Below are positions 15,338-24,308 of a stretch of DNA of 64,000 nt, in pieces. The notes beneath the pieces were generated by a model. The model saw only the letters and a list, made by a program, of their open reading frames with translations. It had not been told where the DNA came from and did no database searches. The stretch is from NCBI GenBank assembly GCA_902470365.1, contig CABRFZ010000002.1:62001-126000 (forward strand), written 5' to 3'. Position 1 is the stretch's first letter; every line of letters begins with the position of its first letter. The position numbers and the translations under genes are program-made. This DNA comes from an uncultured Collinsella sp. GTDB taxonomy: Bacteria > Actinomycetota > Coriobacteriia > Coriobacteriales > Coriobacteriaceae.

Positions 15338-16504
15338 CTACTCGGCGTCGGTCTCCTCGTCCTTCTTCTCGGAAGGCAGCGGGGTAACCTCGATCTCGAC
15401 GCCCAGAGTCTCAGCAGCAGACTTCATGGACAGGGAGATACGACGACGGTCGAGGTCGATCTCCATGACCTTGACCTGAACCTTGTCGCCCACGTGGGTG
15501 ACCTGAGAAGGCTGATCGACGTGCTTGTTGGCCATCTCGGAGATGTGCACCAGGCCCTCGATGCCCTCGCCCAGGTCGACGAAAGCGCCGAACGGGACAA
15601 GCTTGGTCACAGTGCCCTCGACGATAGCGCCGACGGGGTACTTCTTGACCAGTGCGCGCCAAGGATCCTCGGTGGTCTGCTTGAGACCCAGGGAGATGCG
15701 CTCGCGGTTGAGATCGACGTCGAGAACCTCGACCTCGACCTCCTGGCCGACCTTGACAACCTCGGAAGGATGGTTGACGTGGTTCCAGGAGAGCTCGGAG
15801 ATGTGGATGAGGCCGTCGATACCGCCGAGGTCGACGAAGGCGCCGAAGTCGACGATGGAGGAAACGGTACCCTGGAGACGCATGCCAGACTTGAGCTTGG
15901 ACAGGATCTCGGAGCGCTCGGCCTTACGGGACTCCTCGAGCACGACGCGACGGGAGAGGACGACGTTGTTGCGGTTGCGGTCCATCTCGATGACGCGAGC
16001 CTCGATGCGGGTGCCCATATAGGAGGTGAGGTCCTTGACGCGACGGAGGTCGACGAGGGAAGCGGGCAGGAAGCCACGCAGGCCGATGTCGAGGATCAGG
16101 CCGCCCTTGACAACCTCGATAACCTCGCCCTCGACGTTCTCGCCGGAGTTGAACTTCTCCTCGATGCGGTTCCAAGCACGCTCGTACTCGGCACGCTTCT
16201 TGGACAGGACCAGACGACCGTCCTTGTCCTCCTTCTGGAGAACCAGAGCCTCGATGGGATCACCGAGTGCAACGATGTCTGCAGGGTTAGCGTCCTTGCG
16301 GATGGACAGCTCGCGGACCGGGATAACGCCCTCGGACTTGAATCCGATGTCAACGAGCACCTCGTCATGCTCGATCTTAACGACAGTGCCGTTAACGAGA
16401 TCGCCCTCATCAAAGTCGGTAATCGTACCGTCGATGAGGTTGTTCATCTCCTCCTCATTGACATCGTCAAGAGAGAAAATGGACGAGTTCTGAATCTCAC
16501 TCAA
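15338..16504 (-). CDS. rpsA: 30S ribosomal protein S1
   Basis: This 388-residue RNA-binding protein brings mRNA to the 30S subunit. It has four S1 repeats starting near residues 35, 121, 206 and 292; the last two carry the typical VDFGAFVDLGG..GLIHISELS and VPFGAFVDLGEG..GLVHISEMA. Four repeats is the Gram-positive form rather than the six of enterobacteria. The start codon is TTG at 16504, with AAAGGGG 8 bases upstream. The 315-base upstream region is shared with a divergent HAD gene and may hold an S1 autoregulatory leader. Confidence 0.93.
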   Translation of the reverse strand: MSEIQNSSIFSLDDVNEEEMNNLIDGTITDFDEGDLVNGTVVKIEHDEVLVDIGFKSEGVIPVRELSIRKDANPADIVALGDPIEALVLQKEDKDGRLVLSKKRAEYERAWNRIEEKFNSGENVEGEVIEVVKGGLILDIGLRGFLPASLVDLRRVKDLTSYMGTRIEARVIEMDRNRNNVVLSRRVVLEESRKAERSEILSKLKSGMRLQGTVSSIVDFGAFVDLGGIDGLIHISELSWNHVNHPSEVVKVGQEVEVEVLDVDLNRERISLGLKQTTEDPWRALVKKYPVGAIVEGTVTKLVPFGAFVDLGEGIEGLVHISEMANKHVDQPSQVTHVGDKVQVKVMEIDLDRRRISLSMKSAAETLGVEIEVTPLPSEKKDEETDAE

Positions 16505-16819
16505 AGGTGGACCCCTTTCGAACTACGGGGCCCCGATTGCTAGGACCTACAGAAGGGTGCGACAAGCACACAACGTTTAGGAACACTCGGGAGCCGACAG
16601 ATACTAATGTGACGCTTATGCAATCACGTTCGTATAGGTTACGGGGAAATGAGTTCGATTTCAAGCGTGAACTGCGATTTTTTACTCGTGTGGAGACTTT
16701 TTCGTAATCTTATGAACACATGTCTCCACAACTTGACGATAACCAGCCAGGCATTTGGCTTTAGGGTAAAGTATCCGGAGTTAACGTCTCTAGATTAAAT
16801 TTACGAGAAAGGTGCCCGC
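16505..16819. other. Divergent promoter region of rpsA and HAD gene, with inverted repeat
   Basis: No gene is seen in this 315-base AT-richer gap. TGTGGAGAC (16689-16697) and GTCTCCACA (16722-16730) form 9-bp perfect inverted arms, 24 bases apart. They could be an operator or a leader hairpin. Promoter boxes cannot be assigned with confidence. Confidence 0.4.
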
Positions 16820-17578
16820 GTGCTCAAAGCAGTCGTTTTCGATATGGACGAGACGCTTCTTAGCATCAACCTCAACGCATTCATCCTTCGCTATTTTAAG
16901 GATGTCTCATCGATGCTCGCGGATATCGGGCGCCGCAGCCGCGGTGGCACGATGGCACGCCTCGGCACCATCCTGGTCGACCTCAACGCCAATCGCCGCA
17001 GCGGCACGGACAATCGTACCAATCTTGAGTTTTACCGCACCGAGGTCGAGCGCCGATGCGGTATCTGCCTCTCCGATCCCCTCATCTACGAGGCGTTTAC
17101 CTACTACGATCGCGAAGTCCTGCCGTACAAGAACGACGATGTCATTAACGCCCACGCCATGCCGGGCGCACACGCCGCGCTTCAGGCCGTACAGGACGCA
17201 GGACTACGCTGCGCGCTCTTCACCAACCCCAGCTTTACGCAGGGAGCCATCGAGTGCCGCATGGGTTGGGGCGACCTGACCGACGCCCCCTTTGAGCTCG
17301 TGACGCACATGGGAAACACCACCCGCTGCAAGCCCGATGCCACCTACTATCTCGAGCAGCTTCAGGTGATGGGGCTCGAGCCGCATGAGGTCCTTATGGT
17401 GGGCAACGATCCGAAGCGCGACTTCCCGTCCCCCGATTGCGGCATCCAAACCGCCTATGTGGGCCAGGGCAAGCCCAGCCGAGCCACCTGGCGCGGAACC
17501 ATGGAAGACTTCGCCCGCGACTTTAACGCCGTAGTAGAAGCCTTCTACGAACACCAAGTAGCCGACGAACTGTCTTAA
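16820..17578 (+). CDS. HAD-superfamily hydrolase
   Basis: This 252-residue phosphatase-like protein has HAD motif I VVFDMDETLL at the N-terminus, motif II LFTNPS near residue 134, the motif III lysine region KPDATYYLEQL, and motif IV VGNDPKRDF. The substrate is unknown. The start is GTG at 16820 with GAGAAAGG upstream. Its stop overlaps by 4 bases with the convergent stop of the following minus-strand gene, so there is no room for a normal terminator. Confidence 0.85.
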   Translation: MLKAVVFDMDETLLSINLNAFILRYFKDVSSMLADIGRRSRGGTMARLGTILVDLNANRRSGTDNRTNLEFYRTEVERRCGICLSDPLIYEAFTYYDREVLPYKNDDVINAHAMPGAHAALQAVQDAGLRCALFTNPSFTQGAIECRMGWGDLTDAPFELVTHMGNTTRCKPDATYYLEQLQVMGLEPHEVLMVGNDPKRDFPSPDCGIQTAYVGQGKPSRATWRGTMEDFARDFNAVVEAFYEHQVADELS

Positions 17579-18894
17579 CAGACCTGCGTTTTGCCGATCA
17601 TGATGTTGAGGATCTCGACGTCGGTGTCTTTCATGCCCACGCGGCCTACGTAGCCCATGCTGGCGATTGTCTGCTCAACGGTATCCTGGATCAGGCCTTC
17701 GCCGGCACGGAAGCCGCGGCCCTGCATGGCCATATCGTGGCCCAGAATCGCCGCATCAACGGCTGCGGAAATCTTGGCGGCACAGCTCGCCTTGGCGCCA
17801 TCGCACACGATGCCGCCCACGTTGCCAAGCGTATTCGATACCGTCGCGCCAATCTGCTCGCGCGTGCCACCGCACAGCCAGGTAATGGCTGCGCCGGCAC
17901 CGCACGCGGCGCAAATCGCACCGCAAAACGCCGAGAGCGCACCAATATAGCTCTTGATATGCACGGCGATAAGATCGGACAGCATCACGGCGCGCACCAG
18001 GCGCTCGTGGTCGCAGCGCAGGTACTCGGCATACTCCATGACGGGCAATGCGCAGGTAATGCCCTGATTGCCCGAGCCGCACACAATGGCGACTGGCAGC
18101 GCGCAGCCGTTCATGCGGGCGTCGGACCCGGCGGCCGCACGGGCACGGGCACGGCAGGCGACATCATCGGCACGAGCGCCCAGCAGCGTACGGCCCACCT
18201 CGGCGCCCCAAGCGTGCGCGAGGCCCTCGGCGCTAATGGCGCCGTTCAGCTCGATCTGACGCTCAACGGCAGCGCGGGCACCCTCAATGTCACCGTCCTC
18301 GATAAAGTCGATGATGGTCTCGATCGACATGGGCGTGTCGGCGTTATCTGCCGCACGCTCGGCCACCACGCGCTCGGCGCAGGCGGCACACTCCCCCGCC
18401 GACTTACCGCATACCGGAATGCCGTCGAGCGTATGGCACGTGACGTTGGTGTGGTGGTCGGTAATCTCGACGACCGCGGTATGGCCCCCGGCCGTGGCAG
18501 TCACCTTGATGTAGAGGTTGGACACGCCCTCGACAAGCGACACATCGCAGTAGTCGGCGTCGGCGAGGAGCTCGGTCACGCGAGCACGGTCTTCGTCGTT
18601 AACGCTCTCGAGCACCTCGAGCGCGCTCTTGGCGTCACCGCCCACGGCACCCAGCACGGCCGCGGCCTCAATACCGTGCATACCGCCCGAGTTGGGCACG
18701 GTCACGCTCTTGACGTTCTTGATGATGTTGCCCGAGCAGGCAACGTCCATATGATCGGGTTCACAAGTGAGCGTCTGGCTCGCCAACGCCGCCGCATAGG
18801 CAACGGCAATGGGCTCGGTGCAGCCGAGTGCACAGACAAGCTCGCGGTTCAAAACATCGCAAAACGCGGCATCACGAAGGGAATCGGTAGGCAT
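17575..18894 (-). CDS. UPF0597 family L-cysteine desulfidase / serine dehydratase-like protein
   Basis: This 439-residue protein has the family hallmark CALGCTEPIAVAYAAALA near the N-terminus, CSGNIIKNVKSVTVPNSGG and a C-terminal Gly/Cys-rich part with GSGNQGITCALPVMEYA and GGIVCDGAKASCAAKI. Members such as CyuA/YhaM break down L-cysteine to pyruvate, ammonia and sulfide using a [4Fe-4S] cluster. The many cysteines fit that role in an anaerobe. Sulfide made here could feed metY, though the genes are not linked in one operon. The serine-specific alternative cannot be excluded. Confidence 0.83.
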   Translation of the reverse strand: MPTDSLRDAAFCDVLNRELVCALGCTEPIAVAYAAALASQTLTCEPDHMDVACSGNIIKNVKSVTVPNSGGMHGIEAAAVLGAVGGDAKSALEVLESVNDEDRARVTELLADADYCDVSLVEGVSNLYIKVTATAGGHTAVVEITDHHTNVTCHTLDGIPVCGKSAGECAACAERVVAERAADNADTPMSIETIIDFIEDGDIEGARAAVERQIELNGAISAEGLAHAWGAEVGRTLLGARADDVACRARARAAAGSDARMNGCALPVAIVCGSGNQGITCALPVMEYAEYLRCDHERLVRAVMLSDLIAVHIKSYIGALSAFCGAICAACGAGAAITWLCGGTREQIGATVSNTLGNVGGIVCDGAKASCAAKISAAVDAAILGHDMAMQGRGFRAGEGLIQDTVEQTIASMGYVGRVGMKDTDVEILNIMIGKTQVC

Positions 18895-19166
18895 AGGTAT
18901 CTCCTACTTGTATAACGGACTGGGCTCTCGAAGATAATTAGCTCCTTTATTTGATAACAATGCATCAAAAACCGCAACCATGGTTCCGGCGGACGGCCCT
19001 CAAGCGCAAACTGACGACATTCATTCATGAGAAGCCGGTCTTGTTGCTTGCTAAAGCGTTTGACCAAAAAACGCCCGAGCGTTTACGCAAGAGTCGCGCT
19101 ATCATGCAGTCGAACGCGGTAAACACCTTTAGCACTTGCGCCGCACAGACCAGAGAGGAACCATCC

Positions 19167-19634
19167 ATGAAGATCGGTATCGGTAACGACCACGCCGCCG
19201 TCGAGCTCAAGAACATCATCTCCGAGCACCTGAAGGAGCGCGGCTGCGAGGTCGTGAACTTTGGCACCGACACCTCCGAGAGCTTTGACTACCCCATCGC
19301 CGGCTACAAGGTGGGCAAGGCCGTTGCCAACGGCGACGTCGACCTGGGCATCCTGATCTGCGGCACCGGCGTCGGTATCAGCCTGGCTGCCAACAAGGTA
19401 GAGGGCGTGCGCGCCGTCGTGTGCTCCGAGCCCTTCAGCGCCAAGCTCTCCCGCATGCACAACAACACCAACGTGCTCGCCTTTGGCGCCCGCGTCGTGG
19501 GCTCCGAGCTCGCCAAGATGATTGTCGACGAGTGGCTCGACGCCGAGTTTGAGGGCGGTCGTCACGAGCGTCGCGTTAACCTCCTCAACGAGATCGACCA
19601 CACGCGCGGCCTCAAGGTCGTCGACGAGGCCTAA
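19167..19634 (+). CDS. rpiB: Ribose-5-phosphate isomerase B
   Basis: This 155-residue enzyme interconverts ribose 5-phosphate and ribulose 5-phosphate. The RpiB/LacAB fold is shown by MKIGIGNDHAAVELKN, NFGTDTSESFDYP, the active-site cysteine in ILICGTGVGISLAANK, and ARVVGSELAKMIVDEWL. ATG 19167 has AGAGGAA upstream; the longer frame starting at 18951 is rejected because it adds residues foreign to the family. A strong terminator follows. Confidence 0.94.
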   Translation: MKIGIGNDHAAVELKNIISEHLKERGCEVVNFGTDTSESFDYPIAGYKVGKAVANGDVDLGILICGTGVGISLAANKVEGVRAVVCSEPFSAKLSRMHNNTNVLAFGARVVGSELAKMIVDEWLDAEFEGGRHERRVNLLNEIDHTRGLKVVDEA

Positions 19635-19661
19635 ACTACTCAGTGCCACAAGCTAACAGCA

Positions 19662-19696
19662 GGGGCCCGCTCGGAACTCATGTCCGAGCGGGCCCC
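19662..19696 (+). terminator. Terminator after rpiB
   Basis: GGGGCCCGCTCGGA and TCCGAGCGGGCCCC form a perfect 14-bp stem with a 7-base loop followed by TTCATAGATTTT. It lies 28 bases after the rpiB stop. Confidence 0.85.
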
Positions 19697-19717
19697 TTCA
19701 TAGATTTTGGAATAAAA

Positions 19718-19747
19718 GGGCGCCGCGGATGGAGTTCCGCGGCGCCC
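19718..19747 (-). terminator. Terminator after ndk
   Basis: A perfect 12-bp stem (19718-19729 with 19736-19747) is followed on the minus strand by TTTTATTCC. It lies 38 bases beyond the ndk stop and forms a back-to-back pair with the rpiB terminator. Confidence 0.88.
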
Positions 19748-19785
19748 AAGCCACACGCTAACAGCTTTAAGGAGTCAAAGCTGGT

Positions 19786-20190
19786 TTAGCCAAAGAAGCG
19801 CTTGATCTCGATCTCGGCGTTCTCCAGGCAGTCGGAGCCGTGAATCACGTTGGCGTTGACATCGACAGCAAAATCGCCGCGGATGGTGCCGGGGGCAGCG
19901 TCAAGCGGGTTGGTAGCGCCCATGAGGGTGCGCATCTTGGAGACAGCGGAGAGACCGGAAACGACCATCTTGACGACCGGACCGCTCGTCATAAAGTCAC
20001 AGAGACCGCCAAAGAAGGGCTTGTCGGCCAGATGGGCGTAGTGCTCCTCGACGGTAGCGCGCTCGAGCGTGGTCATCTCCATGCGCTCGATGACAAGGCC
20101 GCTACGCTCAATGCGAGCGACGATCTCGCCGATCTTGCGGTCGCGCACGGCGTCGGGCTTAATCATGATGAAGGTCTTCTCGATAGCCAT
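19786..20190 (-). CDS. ndk: Nucleoside diphosphate kinase
   Basis: This 134-residue enzyme transfers phosphate among nucleoside di- and triphosphates through a phosphohistidine. The catalytic His is in ANVIHGSDCLENA near the C-terminus. FIMIKPDAVRDRKIGEIV and GATNPLDAAPGTIRGDF are typical. ATG 20190 is chosen because GAAAGG lies 7 bases upstream and the family starts there. Confidence 0.95.
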   Translation of the reverse strand: MAIEKTFIMIKPDAVRDRKIGEIVARIERSGLVIERMEMTTLERATVEEHYAHLADKPFFGGLCDFMTSGPVVKMVVSGLSAVSKMRTLMGATNPLDAAPGTIRGDFAVDVNANVIHGSDCLENAEIEIKRFFG

Positions 20191-20574
20191 AAGGTAGCCT
20201 TTCAAGTAGGTTCGCGCGTGCCCAAGTCCCATTCCGGCACCCGCCTGGACTGCATCGTAACAGAGTTTTAGCTGCAGTTAAACAAAAAGCTGTTTATTGA
20301 AACGTTGCAATTTATTGAAGCGTTCCATATGTGTCACTTCTGTTTCGAAGCCCGATTAGAGTACCATCCGACTGTCCATCAACCGCATCGAACAGAGCAG
20401 ACGGTCGGTTGCCACCCGCGAACGTATCCCCTTCACAACCTGCCCAAAGGTCCTACAGAAGTTCTCGACAAGCCCCTCCCCCATAGCAACAAAATACAGG
20501 CGCCCACATCAGCAGGCGCCCGTAAAGCGAAACCGAGTTATCAATACATGGCCAGAACGGCTTCAGCCAAACCT
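20191..20574. other. Intergenic region between ndk and argH
   Basis: No gene is supported in 384 bases. Two 14-base direct repeats, TTTATTGAAACGTT (20293-20306) and TTTATTGAAGCGTT (20311-20324), differ at one base and are 18 bases apart, upstream of ndk; they may be regulator sites. Near 20510-20535 a GGCGCC-containing hairpin followed by TGTATTTTG on the minus strand may end the argH transcript. Confidence 0.4.
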
Positions 20575-22005
20575 CTACTTTGCCCCGTGACCCATCTCGA
20601 CGACCTTGGTCAGCGATCCAAACACGCCTTCGTCGGCCACGAGCTGTGCCTCGGCGCGCTCAAGCTGCACGGCAACGGCGGCAGGAGCGGTACCGCCCTT
20701 GGTCGTTCGCGCAGCAACGATTGAGGGGATGTCGAGCGCCTCGGTAATATCGCGCTCAAAGAGCGGGCTTGCCTCCTGGAACACCTCAAACGGCAGGTCC
20801 TCAAGATTGCAGCCGCGCTTCTCGCACATCAGGACCAAATGACCCACCACGGCATGTGCCTCGCGGAACGGCAGGCCACGCTTGGCCAGGTAATCGGCAA
20901 CATCGGTGGCGGCAAGGTGCCCCACGCCGCACTCGCGCACCATGGCATCCTCGTTGACGGTCCAAGTCGAAATCATACCGGCCATAACCGACAGACACTG
21001 CATGAGCGTGTGGGCGGTATCGAGCGCGCCCTCCTTGTCCTCCTGCAAGTCCTTGTTATAAGCAAGCGGCAAGCCCTTCATGGTCACGAGCAGCTGCACC
21101 AGGTTGCCATACACACGGCCGCTCTTGCCGCGGATAAGCTCGGCAAAGTCGGGATTCTTCTTCTGCGGCATGATGGACGAGCCGGTGGAGTACGAGTCGG
21201 AAAGCGTGATAAAGCCAAATTCGGAGCTCGACCACAGCACGATCTCCTCGGAAAGACGCGACAGGTGCATGGCCATGACGGAGCCGGCGTAATGCAGATC
21301 GAGAAGGAAATCACGGTCGGAAACCGCATCGAGCGAGTTGGGAATCACACCCGCAAAGCCAAGTTCGGCAGCCGTCATCTGGCGATCAAGCGGATAGCTC
21401 GTACCGGCAAGCGCGGCAGCACCCAGCGGGCAGTTGTCGGCGGCATCAAAGGCGGCCTTCAGGCGTGTAAAGTCGCGCGCGAACATCCAGGAATACGCCA
21501 GCAGATGATGCGACAGCAGCACGGGCTGAGCATGCTGCATGTGCGTGTAGCCCGGCAGAATCACCTTGTCGTACTTCTTGGCCGCATCCACCAGCACATG
21601 ACGCAGCTCAAGATTGGCCTCCATGAGCTCCTTGGCCAGCGCCTTGACGCCCAGGCGCGTATCGGTCGCCACCTGGTCGTTGCGCGAACGCCCAGTATGC
21701 AAGCGCTTACCGGCCTCTCCGATGCGGCGCGTCAGCTCGCTCTCGATGGACATATGAATGTCCTCGTCGTTGATATCGAAGGTGAAGTTGCCGGCATCGA
21801 TATCCTGTTCGATTCCGGTCAGGCCCCTGGCAATCGCCTGCTCGTCCTCGGCACTGATGATACCCTGGGCCGCCAGCATCTTGGCATGCGCCTTAGAGCC
21901 GGCGATATCCTGCTTATAGAGATGTTTGTCGACCGGCAGCGACGCGCCAAACTCCTGTGTGACCTCGGCCACGCCCGCCTCAAAACGACCGCCCCAAAGA
22001 GCCAT
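20575..22005 (-). CDS. argH: Argininosuccinate lyase
   Basis: This 476-residue enzyme splits argininosuccinate to arginine and fumarate, the last step of arginine synthesis. The fumarase/aspartase-family signature is GSSIMPQKKNPDFAE near residue 280. HTGRSRNDQVATDTRL and GYTHMQHAQPV carry substrate-binding residues. ATG 22005 fits the family start MALWGGRFEAG, with AAAGGGG upstream. It is downstream of argG on the same strand, with a small ORF between them. Confidence 0.95.
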   Translation of the reverse strand: MALWGGRFEAGVAEVTQEFGASLPVDKHLYKQDIAGSKAHAKMLAAQGIISAEDEQAIARGLTGIEQDIDAGNFTFDINDEDIHMSIESELTRRIGEAGKRLHTGRSRNDQVATDTRLGVKALAKELMEANLELRHVLVDAAKKYDKVILPGYTHMQHAQPVLLSHHLLAYSWMFARDFTRLKAAFDAADNCPLGAAALAGTSYPLDRQMTAAELGFAGVIPNSLDAVSDRDFLLDLHYAGSVMAMHLSRLSEEIVLWSSSEFGFITLSDSYSTGSSIMPQKKNPDFAELIRGKSGRVYGNLVQLLVTMKGLPLAYNKDLQEDKEGALDTAHTLMQCLSVMAGMISTWTVNEDAMVRECGVGHLAATDVADYLAKRGLPFREAHAVVGHLVLMCEKRGCNLEDLPFEVFQEASPLFERDITEALDIPSIVAARTTKGGTAPAAVAVQLERAEAQLVADEGVFGSLTKVVEMGHGAK

Positions 22006-22123
22006 GGAACCGTCCCCTTTCTCCAAATACCAAAACAAGCGCCCTAAGCAATGCGCCATGTCGCTAAAGCGATTTTTCAACCGCTAGTTTTACATATTCC
22101 CCACCGTGCGCGGGGCCATGTAG

Positions 22124-22294
22124 CTAATTTGCAAAGAAGTGACGCACCAGGCACTTGGCGCCCAACGTCTCCCTCCGGATGTTGCCCTGCGAGCCATCGA
22201 CCCAGGCCTTCAGGCTCATGGGAACGTCCTCGATCTTTACAGCATCGAACTCTGGCGCGAGGGCAAGTAAAGCGTGCGCGATAGCATTGAACAT
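22124..22294 (-). CDS. Unrecognised 56-residue protein encoded between argG and argH
   Basis: ATG at 22294 follows a GAGGAG ribosome site 8 bases upstream, and the frame runs to TAG at 22124. The protein begins MFNAIAHALLALAPEFDAV, contains a lone Trp and Cys, and ends RHFFAN. Codon choice is C/G-rich at third positions, as in neighbouring genes. No domain is recognised and no membrane segment is evident beyond a short hydrophobic helix at the start. It lies on the argG-argH strand, after the argG hairpin and 118 bases before the argH start. An arginine-pathway role is guesswork. Confidence 0.5.
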   Translation of the reverse strand: MFNAIAHALLALAPEFDAVKIEDVPMSLKAWVDGSQGNIRRETLGAKCLVRHFFAN

Positions 22295-22344
22295 AATGGA
22301 TACTCCTCATATATATAGGCGCAGAGCCGCCAAATTGATAGAGG

Positions 22345-22374
22345 GAGCCCCGCCGGACAACCCCGGCGGGGCTC
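22345..22374 (-). terminator. GC-rich hairpin between argG and the small ORF
   Basis: GAGCCCCGCCGG and CCGGCGGGGCTC form a perfect 12-bp stem with a 6-base loop. The minus-strand flank is CCTCTATCAATTT, so the T-run is weak and read-through to the small ORF and argH is possible. Confidence 0.65.
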
Positions 22375-22527
22375 GGACTCAGCCGCAGACGCGGCATCAT
22401 ATATGCGGGCGGAACGTAGGGGCCACCGATGTTAAGAAGTGTCAGCAAGCATAACGAAAGGTAGGGACCCCGTGCGCCCGTTATGTATCACGCGGATGGG
22501 CCGCGCGGATACCAAGGGAGAGAGGCG

Positions 22528-23754
22528 CTAGGCCTGGGCGGCGGCGGAGCTGGAACCCTGGACCTTAGCCCACGTCTTGAGCGACAGCGTATCGATCTCG
22601 ATAAAGCCGGCGCTGGCCTTCTCGTCAAACGTGGTGTCGCGGTCGTAGGTGGCCAGACCGTAGTCATACAGGCTAAACGGGCTCTTGCGGCCGACGACAT
22701 GGCAGTTGCCCTTAAAGAACTTCAGGCGGACGGTACCGGTCACGAACTTCTGGGTATCGGCCATAAAGGCATCGAGCGCGTTCTTGAGCGGGCTGTACCA
22801 CTGGCCGTTGTACACGGCGGTGGCCCAATCCTGCTCGAGCTTGATCTTGGTCTTGAGCAGGTCGCCCTCGACGCAGATGTCCTCGAGCGCCTTGTGGGCG
22901 GTGATGAGCGTCAGGGCGCCGGGAACCTCGTAGCACTCGCGGCTCTTGAGGCCCACCAGACGATCCTCGACCAGATCGAGACGGCCAAAGCCGTTGTCGC
23001 CGGAGATCTTGTTGAGGGCGATGACGATCTCGGAGAGCTTCATCTTCTTGCCGTCGACGGCGACGGGCTTGCCGGCCTCAAACTCAATCTCGGTATACGT
23101 CGGGGTGTCGGGCGTGTCCTCAGGATTCTTGGTCATAACCCAGGCGTCGTCGAGCGGCTCGTTCCAGGGATCCTCCAGGTGGCCGCACTCAATGGCACGA
23201 CCCCACAGGTTGTCGTCGATGGAATAGGGGTTGTCGTTGGCACCCTCGGGAACCGGCACGTTGTGGGCGTGGGCATAGGCAACCTCGTCGGGACGGCACT
23301 TCAGATCCCACTCGCGAACCGGGGCGATGACCTTAAGCTCGGGGTCGAGCGCCTTGACGGCAGCCTCAAAACGAACCTGGTCGTTACCCTTGCCGGTGCA
23401 GCCGTGTGCGACGTAGGTCGCGCCAAACTCGTGAGCGACCTCGACAAGCTTCTTGGCGAGCAGCGGGCGAGACAGGGCGGAAAGCAGCGGGTACTTGTTC
23501 TCGTACATGGAGTTTGCGGCGATGGCCTTGGTCAGGAACTCATCGGAGAACTCGTCGCGCAGGTCGAGCACCTGGCAATCGAGAACGCCCAGGTCAAGCG
23601 CCTTCTGCTTCTTGGCGTCCAGGCCGGTCTCCTCCTGGCCCACATTGCCGCAGACACAAACGACATCGAGATTCTTCTCGTCCTGGAGCCACTTGACACA
23701 TACGGATGTATCAAGACCACCGGAATATGCGAGAACGACTTTTTCCTTGCTCAT
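22528..23754 (-). CDS. argG: Argininosuccinate synthase
   Basis: This 408-residue enzyme joins citrulline and aspartate with ATP. The N-terminal PP-loop is VLAYSGGLDTSVCVKWL, followed by AHGCTGKGNDQVRFE near residue 110 and IDDNLWGRAIECG. ATG 23754 has AAAGGAAA upstream and matches the family start. The 554-base region upstream holds its promoter. Citrulline synthesis genes are not in the window. Confidence 0.95.
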   Translation of the reverse strand: MSKEKVVLAYSGGLDTSVCVKWLQDEKNLDVVCVCGNVGQEETGLDAKKQKALDLGVLDCQVLDLRDEFSDEFLTKAIAANSMYENKYPLLSALSRPLLAKKLVEVAHEFGATYVAHGCTGKGNDQVRFEAAVKALDPELKVIAPVREWDLKCRPDEVAYAHAHNVPVPEGANDNPYSIDDNLWGRAIECGHLEDPWNEPLDDAWVMTKNPEDTPDTPTYTEIEFEAGKPVAVDGKKMKLSEIVIALNKISGDNGFGRLDLVEDRLVGLKSRECYEVPGALTLITAHKALEDICVEGDLLKTKIKLEQDWATAVYNGQWYSPLKNALDAFMADTQKFVTGTVRLKFFKGNCHVVGRKSPFSLYDYGLATYDRDTTFDEKASAGFIEIDTLSLKTWAKVQGSSSAAAQA

Positions 23755-24308
23755 GGCTGTTTCCTTTCGCCCTTGGTAGCTAGTTAGAACATCGGTCAGT
23801 TGCAAGTCACCTTGAGGTCAAAAACCGTGCAATATCAGGTTATTCAGCAGAATGCATCACAGGCATGCCCTAGAAACATGCGGCTATGTCGTGCTAAAAC
23901 CCAACGACCTCAAAATGACTCTGTTGAGGCATTGCGCCCCATGCGGACAGAGACGATTGTTATCGTCGTCGGGAAATTGCGCGCTGGCGTCGGATGGCAT
24001 TGTCTGCAGTGGTGATGATCTTTACGAACTGCATCTGCCTCTCCTTTCACGTATCGCCGGGCGCAATTCTAATATCGTAAACGGTACCTTTTCCTCGGTA
24101 AGCGGTTGTTTTTCCGTCTCCGTTTTCGATGTTCGCTATATTACGCTAAAGTGCCCGCAGCACAAGCGACAAATTCAAATTTCTGAAAAGTTTTTTCATT
24201 AGTTTGTGAAGCGTGGTGCAAATACGCTCCGTTCCTGCGAAAATACGGCCGACTACGAGTTGATGGTTATAACGTCTGAAACAATCTCGAAACGAAAGGC
24301 TCGCTTTT
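23755..24308. other. 554-base intergenic region between argG and a HAD gene
   Basis: No gene is supported; short plus-strand frames lack ribosome sites. It must hold divergent promoters. A stretch near 23835-23860 (TTATTCAGCAGAATGCAT) loosely resembles an ArgR half-site pair upstream of argG. The right end (24170-24210) is AT-rich and a TTATAA element near 24269 may serve the HAD gene. Confidence 0.3.

Noticed and set aside
23852..24202. 116-codon plus-strand frame in the argG-HAD gap
   Set aside because: It has no ribosome site, atypical codon usage and no recognisable motif.
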